Part shown: positions 7,545 to 16,246 of the stretch, piece by piece | How the letters are laid out: each line of letters starts with the position of its first letter | How positions within the stretch are numbered: position 1 is the stretch's first letter | DNA from: a virus | Strand: one strand, 5' to 3' | IMG/VR virus record: IMGVR_UViG_3300011115_000265 | Location: 1-50,776 of that record | Length of the DNA stretch: 50,776 bases | Made by a program: the position numbers and the translations under genes | The notes under the pieces: generated by a model | Told to the model about the DNA's origin: nothing | What the model saw: only the letters and a program-made list of their open reading frames with translations | The model's database searches: none

Positions 7545-7678
7545 TGGCTAAAGGTTTATATGCAAATATTAATGCTAGGAAGAAACAAGGTACTAACAGA
7601 CCTAAAAGTAAATCTACAATTACTTCTAAGGCCTATGCAAATATGGAAAAAGGCTTTCCTAAGAAGGGTAAGAAATAA
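7544..7678 (+). CDS. Small basic phage protein, MAKGLYANI family
   Basis: A 44-residue ORF begins MAKGLYANINARKKQG and ends FPKKGKK. Proteins starting MAKGLYANI are common beside terminase genes of tailed phages; their function is not known. TAATG overlaps at both ends show a tightly coupled operon. Confidence 0.75.
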   Translation: MAKGLYANINARKKQGTNRPKSKSTITSKAYANMEKGFPKKGKK

Positions 7679-7938
7679 TGGCAACTAAAAAAAAGGGCGT
7701 AAGCCTTGCAGTAGGTCGTGGTGAGAAACTTTCAACTAAAGCTGGTGCTGGTTTAACAGCTAAAGGCCGTGCTAAGTACAATGCAGCTACTGGTTCTCAT
7801 TTAAAAGCACCACAACCTGAAGGTGGTCCACGTAAAAAGTCTTTCTGTGCTCGTATGTCTGGTATGCCAGGCCCTATGAAAGATGAAAAAGGTCGTCCTA
7901 CACGCAAAGCTGCCTCTCTTAAACGTTGGAAATGCTAA
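7678..7938 (+). CDS. Small basic phage protein, DUF6321-like
   Basis: The 86 residues contain GLTAKGRAKYNAATGSHLKAP and FCARMSGMPG, ending in a basic LKRWKC. This resembles a widespread family of small basic phage proteins (I recall it as DUF6321) found beside packaging genes. The role is unknown; nucleic-acid binding is plausible. Confidence 0.7.
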   Translation: MATKKKGVSLAVGRGEKLSTKAGAGLTAKGRAKYNAATGSHLKAPQPEGGPRKKSFCARMSGMPGPMKDEKGRPTRKAASLKRWKC

Positions 7939-8201
7939 GAATGCCATCAAGTCCTAACTATAAACGTGATTACAAAGCTGAATATGAAGACCATCATTCC
8001 TCTACCAAAGCAAAAAAAGAGAGAGCTGCCAGGAATAAAGCAGCCCGTGCTAAAGGTGAGGCAGGTAAAGATGTAGATCACAAAAAACCTCTACGTTCTG
8101 GTGGTTCTACCTCCCTAAGTAACACAAGGGTCCGTGCAGTATCAGCAAATCGTTCAGATAATGGACATAAACCTGGCGAAAAACAGAAAAAACGTAAGTA
8201 A
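7932..8201 (+). CDS. Small HNH-like basic protein
   Basis: The frame from the ATG at 7932 gives 89 residues; an ATG at 7941 is also possible. The segment DVDHKKPLRSGGSTSLSNTR...NR resembles the DHxxPLxxGGxxxxxN core of HNH nucleases, though the fold is short and very basic. HNH proteins beside terminases can take part in packaging cleavage. Activity is uncertain. Confidence 0.55.
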   Translation: MLRMPSSPNYKRDYKAEYEDHHSSTKAKKERAARNKAARAKGEAGKDVDHKKPLRSGGSTSLSNTRVRAVSANRSDNGHKPGEKQKKRK

Positions 8202-8207
8202 GAGTTT

Positions 8208-8290
8208 ACCCAGCTGGTAGGTCGTCAGCTTGGGTCTTGGTTAGGGCTAGGATGGCCGTCCGAAAAGAGAGATCCTCCTCTCCTGCCCTA
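8208..8290 (+). ncRNA. Candidate structured RNA before terL
   Basis: A hairpin ACCCAGCT/AGCTTGGGT (one bulged T, 8208-8235) is followed by a three-way junction: TAGGGC (8242-8247) pairs with GCCCTA (8285-8290), enclosing GGAT/GTCC (8250-8261, one G-U) and GAGAG/CTCTC (8267-8282). The G-U pair favours the plus strand. The T-rich TTAGTTTTTC after it could also make it a weak terminator. It fills the 110-bp gap before the large terminase gene. Confidence 0.45.
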
Positions 8291-8312
8291 TTAGTTTTTC
8301 AGAAAGTAGTAG

Positions 8313-9824
8313 ATGAAATTAACGTCTGACATGGTATTAGGATTTTCTGGCTCCTGTCTAGCTAAAGAATATGATGGTACAACACCAACACCTAAGTGTC
8401 ATCAAGAGTGGTGGGACTTATGTTGTAGTGATGATTCTTTAGTTGCTATAGCCGCTCCTCGTGGGCATGGCAAGTCGACTGCAATCACTCATGCTTATAC
8501 ATTAGCTGCAGTTCTCTTTAGAGAAAGAAAGTTTGTAGTATTAGTTTCAGATACAGAGTCACAAGCACAGAACTTCTTGAATGATATCAAGAGAGAACTG
8601 ATGAATAATGATGACTTGATTGATTTGTTTGGTGTTAAAGGTTTTATTAAAGATTCACAAACCGATATTATTGTCGAGTTTGAAGATGGTGAACAGTTTC
8701 GTATTATAGTCCGTGGTGCAGAGCAACGTGTCCGTGGTCTTAAGTGGAACTCTAAACGTCCTGATCTAATTGTATGTGATGACCTTGAGGGTGATGAACA
8801 GGTACAATCAAAAGATCGACGTGAAAAGCTACACAAATGGTTTTATGCTGCATTATTACCTTGCCGTTCTAAAGAAGGTATTGTACGTGTTGTAGGTACT
8901 GTAATGCATTTGGATAGTTTACTTAATAAATTAATGCCACCAGACTATGATGGTGATTACATTAAAGTAGAACCTTTAAAAACATATTCAACACGTAAAC
9001 GTGTAGAGTGGAGATCAGTTCGATATAGAGCTCACTCAGAAGACTTTGCTAATATTCTTTGGGATACTAGGTATACTGCAGAAGATTATAGGGTTAAAAA
9101 AGAATCCTACCTTAAGCAAGGTATCCCAGAAGTTTATTCACAAGAGTTTTTAAACTACCCAGTTGATGAGGGTACTGCTTATTTTAAGCGTCCTGACTTT
9201 ATTGAGATACCTAGGTACACACTTGAAGCTATTAGACATAAAGAAAAGAAACTTACTTACTACGCTGCTGTGGACTTTGCAATCAGTACCAGAGAACGTA
9301 GTGATTATACTGTCATTGCTATTGGTGGTATTGACTCAGATGGCATAATGAATATTATTGACATTCGTAGAGGTCGTTGGGATGCTCTTGAGATTGTTGA
9401 TGAGATGTTTGCAGTACAAAAGAAATATGATCCTCATTACTTTGTAACTGAAAAAGGTGCCATTGAAAAAGCTATTGGTGCTATTTTACGTAGAGAACAA
9501 ATTAGTAGAAGTACTTATATGAGTCTTTTACCTATGACTCCTACAAAAGATAAGCAGTCTCGAGCAAGAAGCTTTCAAGCTCGTTTTAGAGCTGGTGGTG
9601 TTAAGTTTGATAAGAGTGCTCCGTGGTATAATGAACTAGAAGAAGAAATGGTTCGTTTCCCTAAAGCTAGGCATGATGACCAAGTAGATGCTTTAAGTTG
9701 GTTAGGTTTGGTAGTAGATCAAGTGCAAGAAGCTAGTACTCCTGAAGAGGATGAAGAACTAGAGTATCAGAAGTCTATGTCACAACAACAAAATGATGGT
9801 CGATCTGCAATTACAGGATATTAA
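8313..9824 (+). CDS. terL: Terminase large subunit
   Basis: The 503-residue packaging motor has an ATPase domain with Walker A APRGHGKST (48-56) and Walker B LIVCDDLE (152-159), then an RNase H-like nuclease domain with AAVDFAISTRERSDY, a central FVTEKGAIEKAIG and the late acidic site RHDDQVDAL. It translocates DNA into the procapsid and cuts concatemers. The ribosome site is weak (AGAAAG). The length is typical of podovirus large terminases. Confidence 0.93.
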   Translation: MKLTSDMVLGFSGSCLAKEYDGTTPTPKCHQEWWDLCCSDDSLVAIAAPRGHGKSTAITHAYTLAAVLFRERKFVVLVSDTESQAQNFLNDIKRELMNNDDLIDLFGVKGFIKDSQTDIIVEFEDGEQFRIIVRGAEQRVRGLKWNSKRPDLIVCDDLEGDEQVQSKDRREKLHKWFYAALLPCRSKEGIVRVVGTVMHLDSLLNKLMPPDYDGDYIKVEPLKTYSTRKRVEWRSVRYRAHSEDFANILWDTRYTAEDYRVKKESYLKQGIPEVYSQEFLNYPVDEGTAYFKRPDFIEIPRYTLEAIRHKEKKLTYYAAVDFAISTRERSDYTVIAIGGIDSDGIMNIIDIRRGRWDALEIVDEMFAVQKKYDPHYFVTEKGAIEKAIGAILRREQISRSTYMSLLPMTPTKDKQSRARSFQARFRAGGVKFDKSAPWYNELEEEMVRFPKARHDDQVDALSWLGLVVDQVQEASTPEEDEELEYQKSMSQQQNDGRSAITGY

Positions 9825-9827
9825 TAA

Positions 9828-11903
9828 ATGCAACTAGATGTAAAATTAAATTTAAATAAAATGCTGGTAGCTTCTAATATTGCTGATATGTTAGATGAAC
9901 AGTGTCTTACAACTATTGGCTCTCATGTAGTCAATGAGTTTGAATTAGATAAAGAATCTAGAAGTACTTGGGAAAAACGAGTAGAGTCAGCTATGATGCT
10001 AGCTTTACAAGTTGCAGAAACAAAATCTTTCCCTTGGCAAGGCGCTTCTAATATTAAGTTTCCCTTAGTAACTATTGCCGCTTTACAGTTCCATAGTCGT
10101 GCATATCCAGCATTAATTCCTAGTTCAGATTTAGTTAAGATGAATATGGATTATGCTGATGATACTCCACCAGAACAGTTTGAATCTAACAAACGTGTTG
10201 AAAAACATATGTCTTTCCAGCTTCTTAAAGAAGATGAAAACTGGGAAGCAGAGATGGATAAGGTTCTTATTTCAGTACCTATTGTAGGTTGTGCTTTTAA
10301 GAAAACATATTGGGACTTTAATGAGAATCATCCAGTATCTGAGAATGTTTTAGCTAAAGACTTTGTAGTTTCCTATTGGACTAAAAATCTTAAAGATTGT
10401 CCTCGTCAGTCTCATGTAATCTATTTGAATTCTAATGATGTAATCTCACGTCAACGTCGTGGTATTTGGTGTGACTTTGATCTTAATCCAGCACAACAAC
10501 TTCCTCAAGATGGTCTAACTATTGCAAGTAATAAAGCTCAGGGTGTAGAACAACCTCAGCAAGATCCATCAACTCCTTATGAGTTTATTGAACAGCATCG
10601 TTGGGAAGACTTAGATGGTGATGGTTTTAAAGAGCCATACATTGTAACAGTACATAGAAGTACTGGTAAAGTTGTTCGTATTGTAGCTAACTACTTTGAG
10701 TCTTCAATTAAACGAAACTCTAAAAATCAAATTATTAGTATTAAACCTGAGAGTTACTTTACTAAGTACTCATTCATTCCTTCACCAGACGGTGGTTTTT
10801 ATGACATTGGTTTTGGTATTCTATTAGGACCTCTAAATGAATCTATCAATACTATTATTAACCAACTTGTGGATGCTGGTACTATGGCAAACACTGCGGG
10901 TGGTTTCCTTAGCCGAGGTATCAAAATCCGTGGTGGTAACTACAACTTTGCACCGTTAGAGTGGAAGCATGTAGATTCTACTGGTGAAGATCTAGCTAAA
11001 GGTATTTACCCATTACCAGTTCGTGAACCTAGTCAAGTACTATTTACATTATTAACTACCTTAGTTAACTATGGTGAACGTATTGTAGGCTCTACAGATA
11101 TTATGGTAGGTGAAAATGTAGGTCAAAATACACCAGCTACTACAGCTACAAATATGATTGACCAGGGTATGAAGGTTTTTGCTGGTATTTTTAAACGTAC
11201 ATACCGAGCATTAAATGATGAACTTAAAAAAGTATATCGTTTAAATCAGTTATATTTACCAGATTCATATAAGTTTTCTACAGGTGTAGTTCAATCATCT
11301 GACTATCAACAATCTGCTGATATGTTACGCCCTGCAGCAGACCCACATGTAGTTTCTGATACACAACGAATTCAGCAAGCCCAAGCTTTAGTACAAGCTT
11401 CAAGCACTGCTCCAGGATTTGATCAATACCAAGTAATGAAACGTTATTTAGAAGCGTTGAAAGTACCTAATATTGATCAAGTATTGCCTAATCCGAAAGG
11501 TCCTAATGCTATCCAGCAAGGTCCAGATATTAAAATTCAGATTGAGCAAATGAAGTCGCAAGAACGTCAATTGTCATTACAAGTTAAGATGAAACTTGGT
11601 ATTATGAAGTTGACACAAGAGGCAGAACTAAATAGAGCGAAGATAATGCAACTACAAGCAGATGCAATTAAACTGCTTGAAGAAGCAGGTGGAGAAAAAG
11701 AGTACCAAAAAATTGCACTACTTAATGCAAAGATTGGTGCTGCTAAAGCACACGAAGATAGTGTCTTACGTTCTATTGAGCTAATGCAAAAAGCAACGAG
11801 TGAACTAGGAGATGTAGAGTATGGTGCTGACGCAACAAGAGTACTTGGATTGGGTGGAACATCCAGCGACCAAGGCCCTCAAGAAAGCCCTCAACAAGGA
11901 TAG
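9828..11903 (+). CDS. Portal (head-tail connector) protein
   Basis: The 691-residue protein follows terL after 3 nt. It has the segment WQGASNIKFPLVTIAALQFHSRAYPAL seen in podovirus portals, a central region with FGILLGPLNESINTIINQLVDAG, and a long helical C-terminus rich in Gln and Lys (QEAELNRAKIMQLQADAIKLLEE) as expected for the barrel. It forms the dodecameric ring through which DNA passes. The last 83 nt overlap the next gene. Confidence 0.88.
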   Translation: MQLDVKLNLNKMLVASNIADMLDEQCLTTIGSHVVNEFELDKESRSTWEKRVESAMMLALQVAETKSFPWQGASNIKFPLVTIAALQFHSRAYPALIPSSDLVKMNMDYADDTPPEQFESNKRVEKHMSFQLLKEDENWEAEMDKVLISVPIVGCAFKKTYWDFNENHPVSENVLAKDFVVSYWTKNLKDCPRQSHVIYLNSNDVISRQRRGIWCDFDLNPAQQLPQDGLTIASNKAQGVEQPQQDPSTPYEFIEQHRWEDLDGDGFKEPYIVTVHRSTGKVVRIVANYFESSIKRNSKNQIISIKPESYFTKYSFIPSPDGGFYDIGFGILLGPLNESINTIINQLVDAGTMANTAGGFLSRGIKIRGGNYNFAPLEWKHVDSTGEDLAKGIYPLPVREPSQVLFTLLTTLVNYGERIVGSTDIMVGENVGQNTPATTATNMIDQGMKVFAGIFKRTYRALNDELKKVYRLNQLYLPDSYKFSTGVVQSSDYQQSADMLRPAADPHVVSDTQRIQQAQALVQASSTAPGFDQYQVMKRYLEALKVPNIDQVLPNPKGPNAIQQGPDIKIQIEQMKSQERQLSLQVKMKLGIMKLTQEAELNRAKIMQLQADAIKLLEEAGGEKEYQKIALLNAKIGAAKAHEDSVLRSIELMQKATSELGDVEYGADATRVLGLGGTSSDQGPQESPQQG

Positions 11904-12039
11904 AGAATATCTTAAAGAGATGTGGTGTAGGGGTAACCTTACAAATGAAGAAGAAGTAAAAGGTAGATGTAATGCAATATACGGAATCCTAAATATTACA
12001 TATGAGGATTTAGTAGAAGGAGCTAAAGATGGAGAATAA
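11821..12039 (+). CDS. Small conserved phage protein overlapping the portal gene
   Basis: The 72 residues read TQQEYLDWVEHPATKALKKALNKDREYLKEMW...NAIYGILNITYEDLVEG, a pattern common in short proteins after portal genes. Most of the first third overlaps the portal C-terminus in another frame. The conserved HPATKAL block lies inside the overlap, so the overlap appears real. Function unknown. Confidence 0.65.
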   Translation: MVLTQQEYLDWVEHPATKALKKALNKDREYLKEMWCRGNLTNEEEVKGRCNAIYGILNITYEDLVEGAKDGE

Positions 12040-12337
12040 GAGTGGGATTCACCCTAAAGGGCACCGAGTTCTTATCTATCCAGAGCCTGTAGAAACAACA
12101 ACAGCAAGTGGTATTGTAGTTACAACAGGTAATAATATAGAGAGAGAACGACTTGCTCAGTTACGTGGAACAGTAGTAGAAGTTGGTAGTACAGCTTGGC
12201 ATGATCAACCCGAAGCATGGGTTAAACCTGGTGACAAAGTTATCTTTGGTAAATACTCAGGTTTAATTTATACAGGGGATGATGATAAAGAGTATCGTAT
12301 TATTAATGATCTAGATATTGTAGCAACAGTAAGTTAA
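12029..12337 (+). CDS. GroES-like co-chaperonin
   Basis: The 102-residue protein matches the Cpn10/GroES fold: HPKGHRVLIYPEPVETTTASGI with the mobile loop after the first strands, RGTVVEVGS, VKPGDKVIFGKYSG and the closing YRIINDLDIVATV. It should cap host GroEL to help fold the capsid, as T4 gp31 does. No GroEL is in the window. Its place between portal and scaffold supports a role in head assembly. Confidence 0.92.
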   Translation: MENKSGIHPKGHRVLIYPEPVETTTASGIVVTTGNNIERERLAQLRGTVVEVGSTAWHDQPEAWVKPGDKVIFGKYSGLIYTGDDDKEYRIINDLDIVATVS

Positions 12338-12350
12338 TTAAGGAAAAAGT

Positions 12351-13205
12351 ATGTCAGAAGAAAATCAAGAAGTAAGTCAACAAGAACAACAAGCAGCTCC
12401 AGAAGTTAATGAAGCTGTAGCAAAAGAAGCTCGAATGTTTGGTTGGGTTCCTCGTGAGGAATTCCGTGGATCAGATGATGAGTGGGTAGATGCTGATGTT
12501 TTTGTAAAACGTGGTAAGGAAATTAATCCTATTCTCCGTAAGAACAATGAAACTCTTATGAAGAAACTGGATGAAAAATCCAAAGAAATTGACAGCATTA
12601 AAGCTTCTGTTGAGGAATTTAAAAAGTTCCAAAAAGAATCTTATGAGCGTAAGCAAGTAGAACTTCAAGTTCAAATTGCAGAATTAAAGACTCGTAAAAA
12701 AGAAGCTATTGCAGAGGGTAATGGTGATTTGGTTGTTGACATTGACGATCAGATTGATGAAATTAAAGAAGCACAACGTGAAGCTAAAGAAGAGGCTAAG
12801 AAAAAGCCCGAAGTTGAACAACCAAAAGCAGCAGATATTCCTGATGATCCATCACTTCAAGCCTGGTTAGGTAAGAATCAATGGTTTGGTCAAGACTCTG
12901 ATATGACTGATGTTGCTAATGGTTTAGGTGCATCTGTAAGACGTCAATTCCCTCACCTATCTGGTCAAGCATTTCTTGACAAATTAGATGAAAAAATCGT
13001 AGAGTATTTTCCACATAAAGTTTTAGGTAATAAAGCACGAGGTAGTGCTGTAGACTCAAGTGGTGATGTACGAGGTGGTAGTAGCAGTGGTAAAAAGTCT
13101 TATGATAATTTACCAGCAGATGCTAAAGCTGCATGTGACCGTTTTATTAAAAATGGTTGGATTAAATCTAAACAAGAATATGTCGAATCATACGACTGGA
13201 ACTAA
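12351..13205 (+). CDS. Probable scaffolding protein
   Basis: The 284-residue acidic protein has a Gln/Glu-rich start, a coiled coil from about 65 to 155 (KKLDEKSKEIDSIKASVEEFKKFQKE and onward) and a basic C-terminal part. This composition and its place just upstream of the head proteins are typical of scaffolding proteins, which shape the procapsid and then leave. An AAGGA ribosome site precedes the ATG. Confidence 0.75.
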   Translation: MSEENQEVSQQEQQAAPEVNEAVAKEARMFGWVPREEFRGSDDEWVDADVFVKRGKEINPILRKNNETLMKKLDEKSKEIDSIKASVEEFKKFQKESYERKQVELQVQIAELKTRKKEAIAEGNGDLVVDIDDQIDEIKEAQREAKEEAKKKPEVEQPKAADIPDDPSLQAWLGKNQWFGQDSDMTDVANGLGASVRRQFPHLSGQAFLDKLDEKIVEYFPHKVLGNKARGSAVDSSGDVRGGSSSGKKSYDNLPADAKAACDRFIKNGWIKSKQEYVESYDWN

Positions 13206-13216
13206 GGAGAGCAATT

Positions 13217-13711
13217 ATGGCACGAGCACTTACAATTGATGAGAAAAAAGAACGAGCACTTACACGAGTATCAGGTGAACGCACTACATCAGAAAGACAA
13301 CGTAATGTATTTAATGGTACTAAAGCTAAGTTAACCGTAAGCAGACAAATCCCTGGATATCACTTGCACATCTTTAATGATGAGCCAGGTCGTATTCAGA
13401 CCGCACTTTCTGGAGGTTGGGAATTTGTAACTCCAGATGAGGTGGGCGGTGTTGGAGAGAGAGTAACGTCAGTTAATACTGATTTAGGAGATAAAGTTAG
13501 GTACCTAGTAGGTGCCGATGAGAAAGGTGATGGCTTCTACGCTTACTTGCTAAAGATCAAGCAAGAATGGTTTGATGAAGACCAAGCCGCAATGCAAGAA
13601 CGTAATGACTTGGTAGATGATGCAATTCGTGGTGGTGTAAATGTTAAGGACGGTACTAGTACTGAAGGTTTCTATACACCTCGTGAAGGCATTAAATACC
13701 AAACTCGATAA
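13217..13711 (+). CDS. Head-region protein of unknown function
   Basis: The 164 residues begin MARALTIDEKKERALTRVSGERTT, include SRQIPGYHLHIFNDEPGRIQTALSGGWEFVTPDEVG, and end with FYTPREGIKYQTR. The pattern recurs in podovirus head clusters. It lies between scaffold and head-decoration genes with an AGGAG ribosome site. It may be a minor capsid protein. Confidence 0.6.
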   Translation: MARALTIDEKKERALTRVSGERTTSERQRNVFNGTKAKLTVSRQIPGYHLHIFNDEPGRIQTALSGGWEFVTPDEVGGVGERVTSVNTDLGDKVRYLVGADEKGDGFYAYLLKIKQEWFDEDQAAMQERNDLVDDAIRGGVNVKDGTSTEGFYTPREGIKYQTR

Positions 13712-13729
13712 TCTTAAAGGAGTTTTTAA

Positions 13730-14353
13730 ATGGCTAATGCTAATACCCCTCGTGGACTAAGCCCAGTTAAAACTATTACTGGTGCTCCGTTCAATGAACA
13801 AGGCCGCCTTTATGCTATTGCTTCAGATGCTTCTAACACATACGCTATTGGCGATGTAGTTAAAGTAGCTGGTGGCAGTGATGTAAATGGTATTGCCTAT
13901 GCAACAAAAGCAGCTTCTACAGATACACCAGTTGGTGTTATTGTAGGTTTCCGTGTTTCAGATCCAGGTGTATCTCTACAAGGTACAACTTTGGCTCTTA
14001 ATACACTTTATTTGCCACTAAACGCAGGTTTACGCTACGCATTTGTAGTTGATGATCCTAACGTTATTTTCCAAGTTGAAGGTGATGCTACTGGCGTTGC
14101 TGCAGCTGATGTATTTAAAAATGCTGGTTTAACAATTACAGCTAACCAAACAACTCTTGGTCAGGCTCAACCATTGTCAAATACAGTTATTGACGCTACA
14201 TCAATTAAAGCTATTGGTACTTCTGGTTCATTGGCATTGCCATTGCAAATCATTGGTCTAGAGCAAATTGAAAATAATGCTGCTGGTGCTTATGCTAATG
14301 TATTGGTGAAATGGAATAAACATCAGTACCTTAACCCAGTTGGCACTGCTTAA
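13730..14353 (+). CDS. Head decoration/stabilisation-like structural protein
   Basis: The 207-residue, Ala/Thr-rich beta protein begins MANANTPRGLSPVKTITGAPFNEQG and has YAIGDVVKVAGG and VGVIVGF segments. Such proteins commonly precede the major capsid gene and coat or stabilise the head. AAGGAG stands before the ATG. Confidence 0.7.
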   Translation: MANANTPRGLSPVKTITGAPFNEQGRLYAIASDASNTYAIGDVVKVAGGSDVNGIAYATKAASTDTPVGVIVGFRVSDPGVSLQGTTLALNTLYLPLNAGLRYAFVVDDPNVIFQVEGDATGVAAADVFKNAGLTITANQTTLGQAQPLSNTVIDATSIKAIGTSGSLALPLQIIGLEQIENNAAGAYANVLVKWNKHQYLNPVGTA

Positions 14354-14369
14354 TTAAAAGGAGAATAAA

Positions 14370-15284
14370 ATGGCTGGTATTATTACTACTGCTTCACATC
14401 CAAAGGCTCTTTGGCCTGGGATTAAAGCTTGGTGGGGTCAAGTTTACGACGAACATCCAGAAGAATATTCTAAATTGTTTGATAGTGATACTTCATCTCA
14501 AAACTATGAAGAAGACGTACAACTAACAGGTTTTGGTCTTGCTCCACGCAAGTCTGAAGGTTCTGGTGTTCAGTATGATTCTGAAATTCAAGGCTTCACA
14601 ACTCGTTACACACACGTAGCTTATGCTTTAGGTTACATTGTAACAAAAGAAGAATTGGATGACAACTTGTACGAACAAGTTTCACGTCGTCGTGCAGCAG
14701 CACTTGCTATGTCTTTCCGTCAAACGAAAGAAAACGTAGCAGCTAACGTGTATAACCGTGGCTTTAATGGCACATATACAGGTGGTGATGGTGTTGCTTT
14801 ATGTTCTACAGCACATCCTAACGTATCTGGTGGTACATTTGCAAACAAACCTTTAGTTGATGCTGACTTGTCAGAAGCTTCTTTAGAAGATGCAATGATT
14901 GCCGTTATGGGTTTCCAAAATGACCGTGGTCTTTTGATCAATGTTATGCCGAAATCTTTGGTTGTTGCTCGTCAAAACTGGTACAACGCTAACCGTATCT
15001 TGAAGTCTGTTTATACACCTTCATCTGCAAACAACGCTGTAAACGTTTTAGTGGCTACAAATGCATTGCCAGAAGGCATTGTAATGAACCACTACTTGAC
15101 ATCACCAAATGCATGGTTCTTGCGTACTAACATTCAAAACGGTATGAAGTACTATAGCCGTGTTGGTATTCAGTTTGACCAAGACAATGACTTTGATACC
15201 ATGAATGCGAAAGCAAAAGGTTACGAACGTTATTCATTCGGTTGGACAGATCCACGTGCAATTTACGGTGTTAACGGTCCTTAA
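14370..15284 (+). CDS. Major capsid protein
   Basis: The 304-residue protein (MAGIITTASHPKALWPGIKAWWGQVYDEHPEEY...) resembles Mu gpT-type HK97-fold major heads: an N-terminal arm, a tail of extended strands around GLAPRKSEGSGVQYDSEIQG, and a C-terminal SFGWTDPRAIYG. Its codon choice is more optimal than its neighbours, as expected for the most abundant protein. It is preceded by AAAGGAGAATAA and followed by a strong promoter. Confidence 0.88.
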   Translation: MAGIITTASHPKALWPGIKAWWGQVYDEHPEEYSKLFDSDTSSQNYEEDVQLTGFGLAPRKSEGSGVQYDSEIQGFTTRYTHVAYALGYIVTKEELDDNLYEQVSRRRAAALAMSFRQTKENVAANVYNRGFNGTYTGGDGVALCSTAHPNVSGGTFANKPLVDADLSEASLEDAMIAVMGFQNDRGLLINVMPKSLVVARQNWYNANRILKSVYTPSSANNAVNVLVATNALPEGIVMNHYLTSPNAWFLRTNIQNGMKYYSRVGIQFDQDNDFDTMNAKAKGYERYSFGWTDPRAIYGVNGP

Positions 15285-15291
15285 AAAAGAC

Positions 15292-15320
15292 TTGACAAGA
15301 CACTAGAAATAGTGTATAAT
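15292..15320 (+). promoter_or_regulatory. Consensus sigma-70 promoter after the capsid gene
   Basis: TTGACA (15292-15297), 17 bp, TATAAT (15315-15320) is a perfect consensus only 8 bp after the capsid stop. It should boost transcription of the tail and lysis genes, starting near 15327. Confidence 0.9.
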
Positions 15321-15323
15321 AGT

Positions 15324-15366
15324 AAGGTAGGCTGAGAGTTTAAAAAGCTTTTATAAGTCCTGCCTT
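15324..15366 (+). promoter_or_regulatory. 5' stem-loop at the start of the 15292 transcript
   Basis: AAGGTAGG (15324-15331) pairs with CCTGCCTT (15359-15366), including one G-U pair, around a 27-nt loop. The stem begins almost at the predicted transcription start, so it may protect the mRNA 5' end. A T-rich stretch follows, so an attenuator is an alternative. Confidence 0.5.
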
Positions 15367-15390
15367 TCTTTATTTATAAAAGGAAAGAAA

Positions 15391-15459
15391 ATGTCATACG
15401 CACTTCAAGAAAAAAAGGGCAAACGTCCTCCAGTTAAACCAATTAAACAACCAAAATAA
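15391..15459 (+). CDS. 22-residue Lys/Pro-rich micropeptide
   Basis: An ATG with an AGGAAAG ribosome site opens MSYALQEKKG followed by a KRPPVKPIKQPK tail and TAA. It is the first frame on the strong 15292 transcript, ahead of a structured leader. The basic, proline-rich tail resembles ribosome- or membrane-active peptides only in composition. It may be a leader peptide that regulates the next gene. I do not recognise a family. Confidence 0.5.
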   Translation: MSYALQEKKGKRPPVKPIKQPK

Positions 15460-15467
15460 TTTATATC

Positions 15468-15510
15468 TTTTGACGATCTTAACGGATCGTTGACTTATAT
15501 CAACGTCAAA
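15468..15510 (+). promoter_or_regulatory. Structured leader before the 15521 gene
   Basis: TTTGA (15469-15473) pairs with TCAAA (15506-15510), enclosing CGATC/GATCG (15474-15489) and TTGA/TCAA (15490-15503). The outer strand ends next to the AAAGGA ribosome site, and CG dinucleotides at the hinges allow alternative pairings, so it could modulate translation of the structural gene. Confidence 0.4.
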
Positions 15511-15520
15511 GGAAAAAACA

Positions 15521-16246
15521 ATGAGTTCTCCATCACGCTTCTTATCAGGTGTTGCAACAGTAGATACACAATATCCACTAGGTCAATATCCATTTCCAGA
15601 TCCATTTCACACAAGTGGTTCTTCAACTTTACATTCTACAACATATTCAAACGACTTCTTTACAGTAGGTTCAACAACACTTGATTGGACTATTACTGGT
15701 ACATCATCTACTTTTGGTATTACAGATGGTTTAGGTGGTGTAGCTCTTGTAACACCAGGTGGTGCTTCTACAGTTACTACAGTTGCTGGTGCACATAATG
15801 GTTTTCAATTTATTTCAGGTAACAAATTTTGGTACCTATGTCGTATTAAACCAAATGCTGTATCAGGCACTAAAGCTTTCTTGTTTGGTCTTCAAACAGG
15901 TACGTCAGCAGCTTCAACAGATGGTCTTTGGTTTGTTAAACCAGCTTCATCTACTTCTATTAATTTAGTTAGCCGTGTAAATTCTACTTCAACAACATTA
16001 GTAACAGGTTTAGAAACTGCTGTTGCTGGTGAATGGATTGATGTTGCTTTTTACTTTGATGGTTCTGATATCTTAGTTTATAATGAAGATGCTTTAGTAG
16101 CTCGAGTATCAGCTCCTACAATTGGTTCAACAGGCACAACACTTACAAATGCTTTATTAACTCCAGTATTTCAAACTACACCTACAGCAACTACAGATAC
16201 ATTGTCAATTGACTACGTATTAGCTGCTGGTGAAATCTTACGTTAA
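15521..16246 (+). CDS. Virion structural protein, beta-rich (lectin-like fold)
   Basis: The 241 residues are rich in Ser, Thr and Gly. WYLCRIKPNAVSGTKAFLFGLQTG, then GEWIDVAFYFDGSDILVYNEDALVARV, resembles concanavalin-like sandwich domains found in capsid decoration or fibre proteins. It sits between the capsid and tail genes. Exact role unknown. Confidence 0.6.
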   Translation: MSSPSRFLSGVATVDTQYPLGQYPFPDPFHTSGSSTLHSTTYSNDFFTVGSTTLDWTITGTSSTFGITDGLGGVALVTPGGASTVTTVAGAHNGFQFISGNKFWYLCRIKPNAVSGTKAFLFGLQTGTSAASTDGLWFVKPASSTSINLVSRVNSTSTTLVTGLETAVAGEWIDVAFYFDGSDILVYNEDALVARVSAPTIGSTGTTLTNALLTPVFQTTPTATTDTLSIDYVLAAGEILR

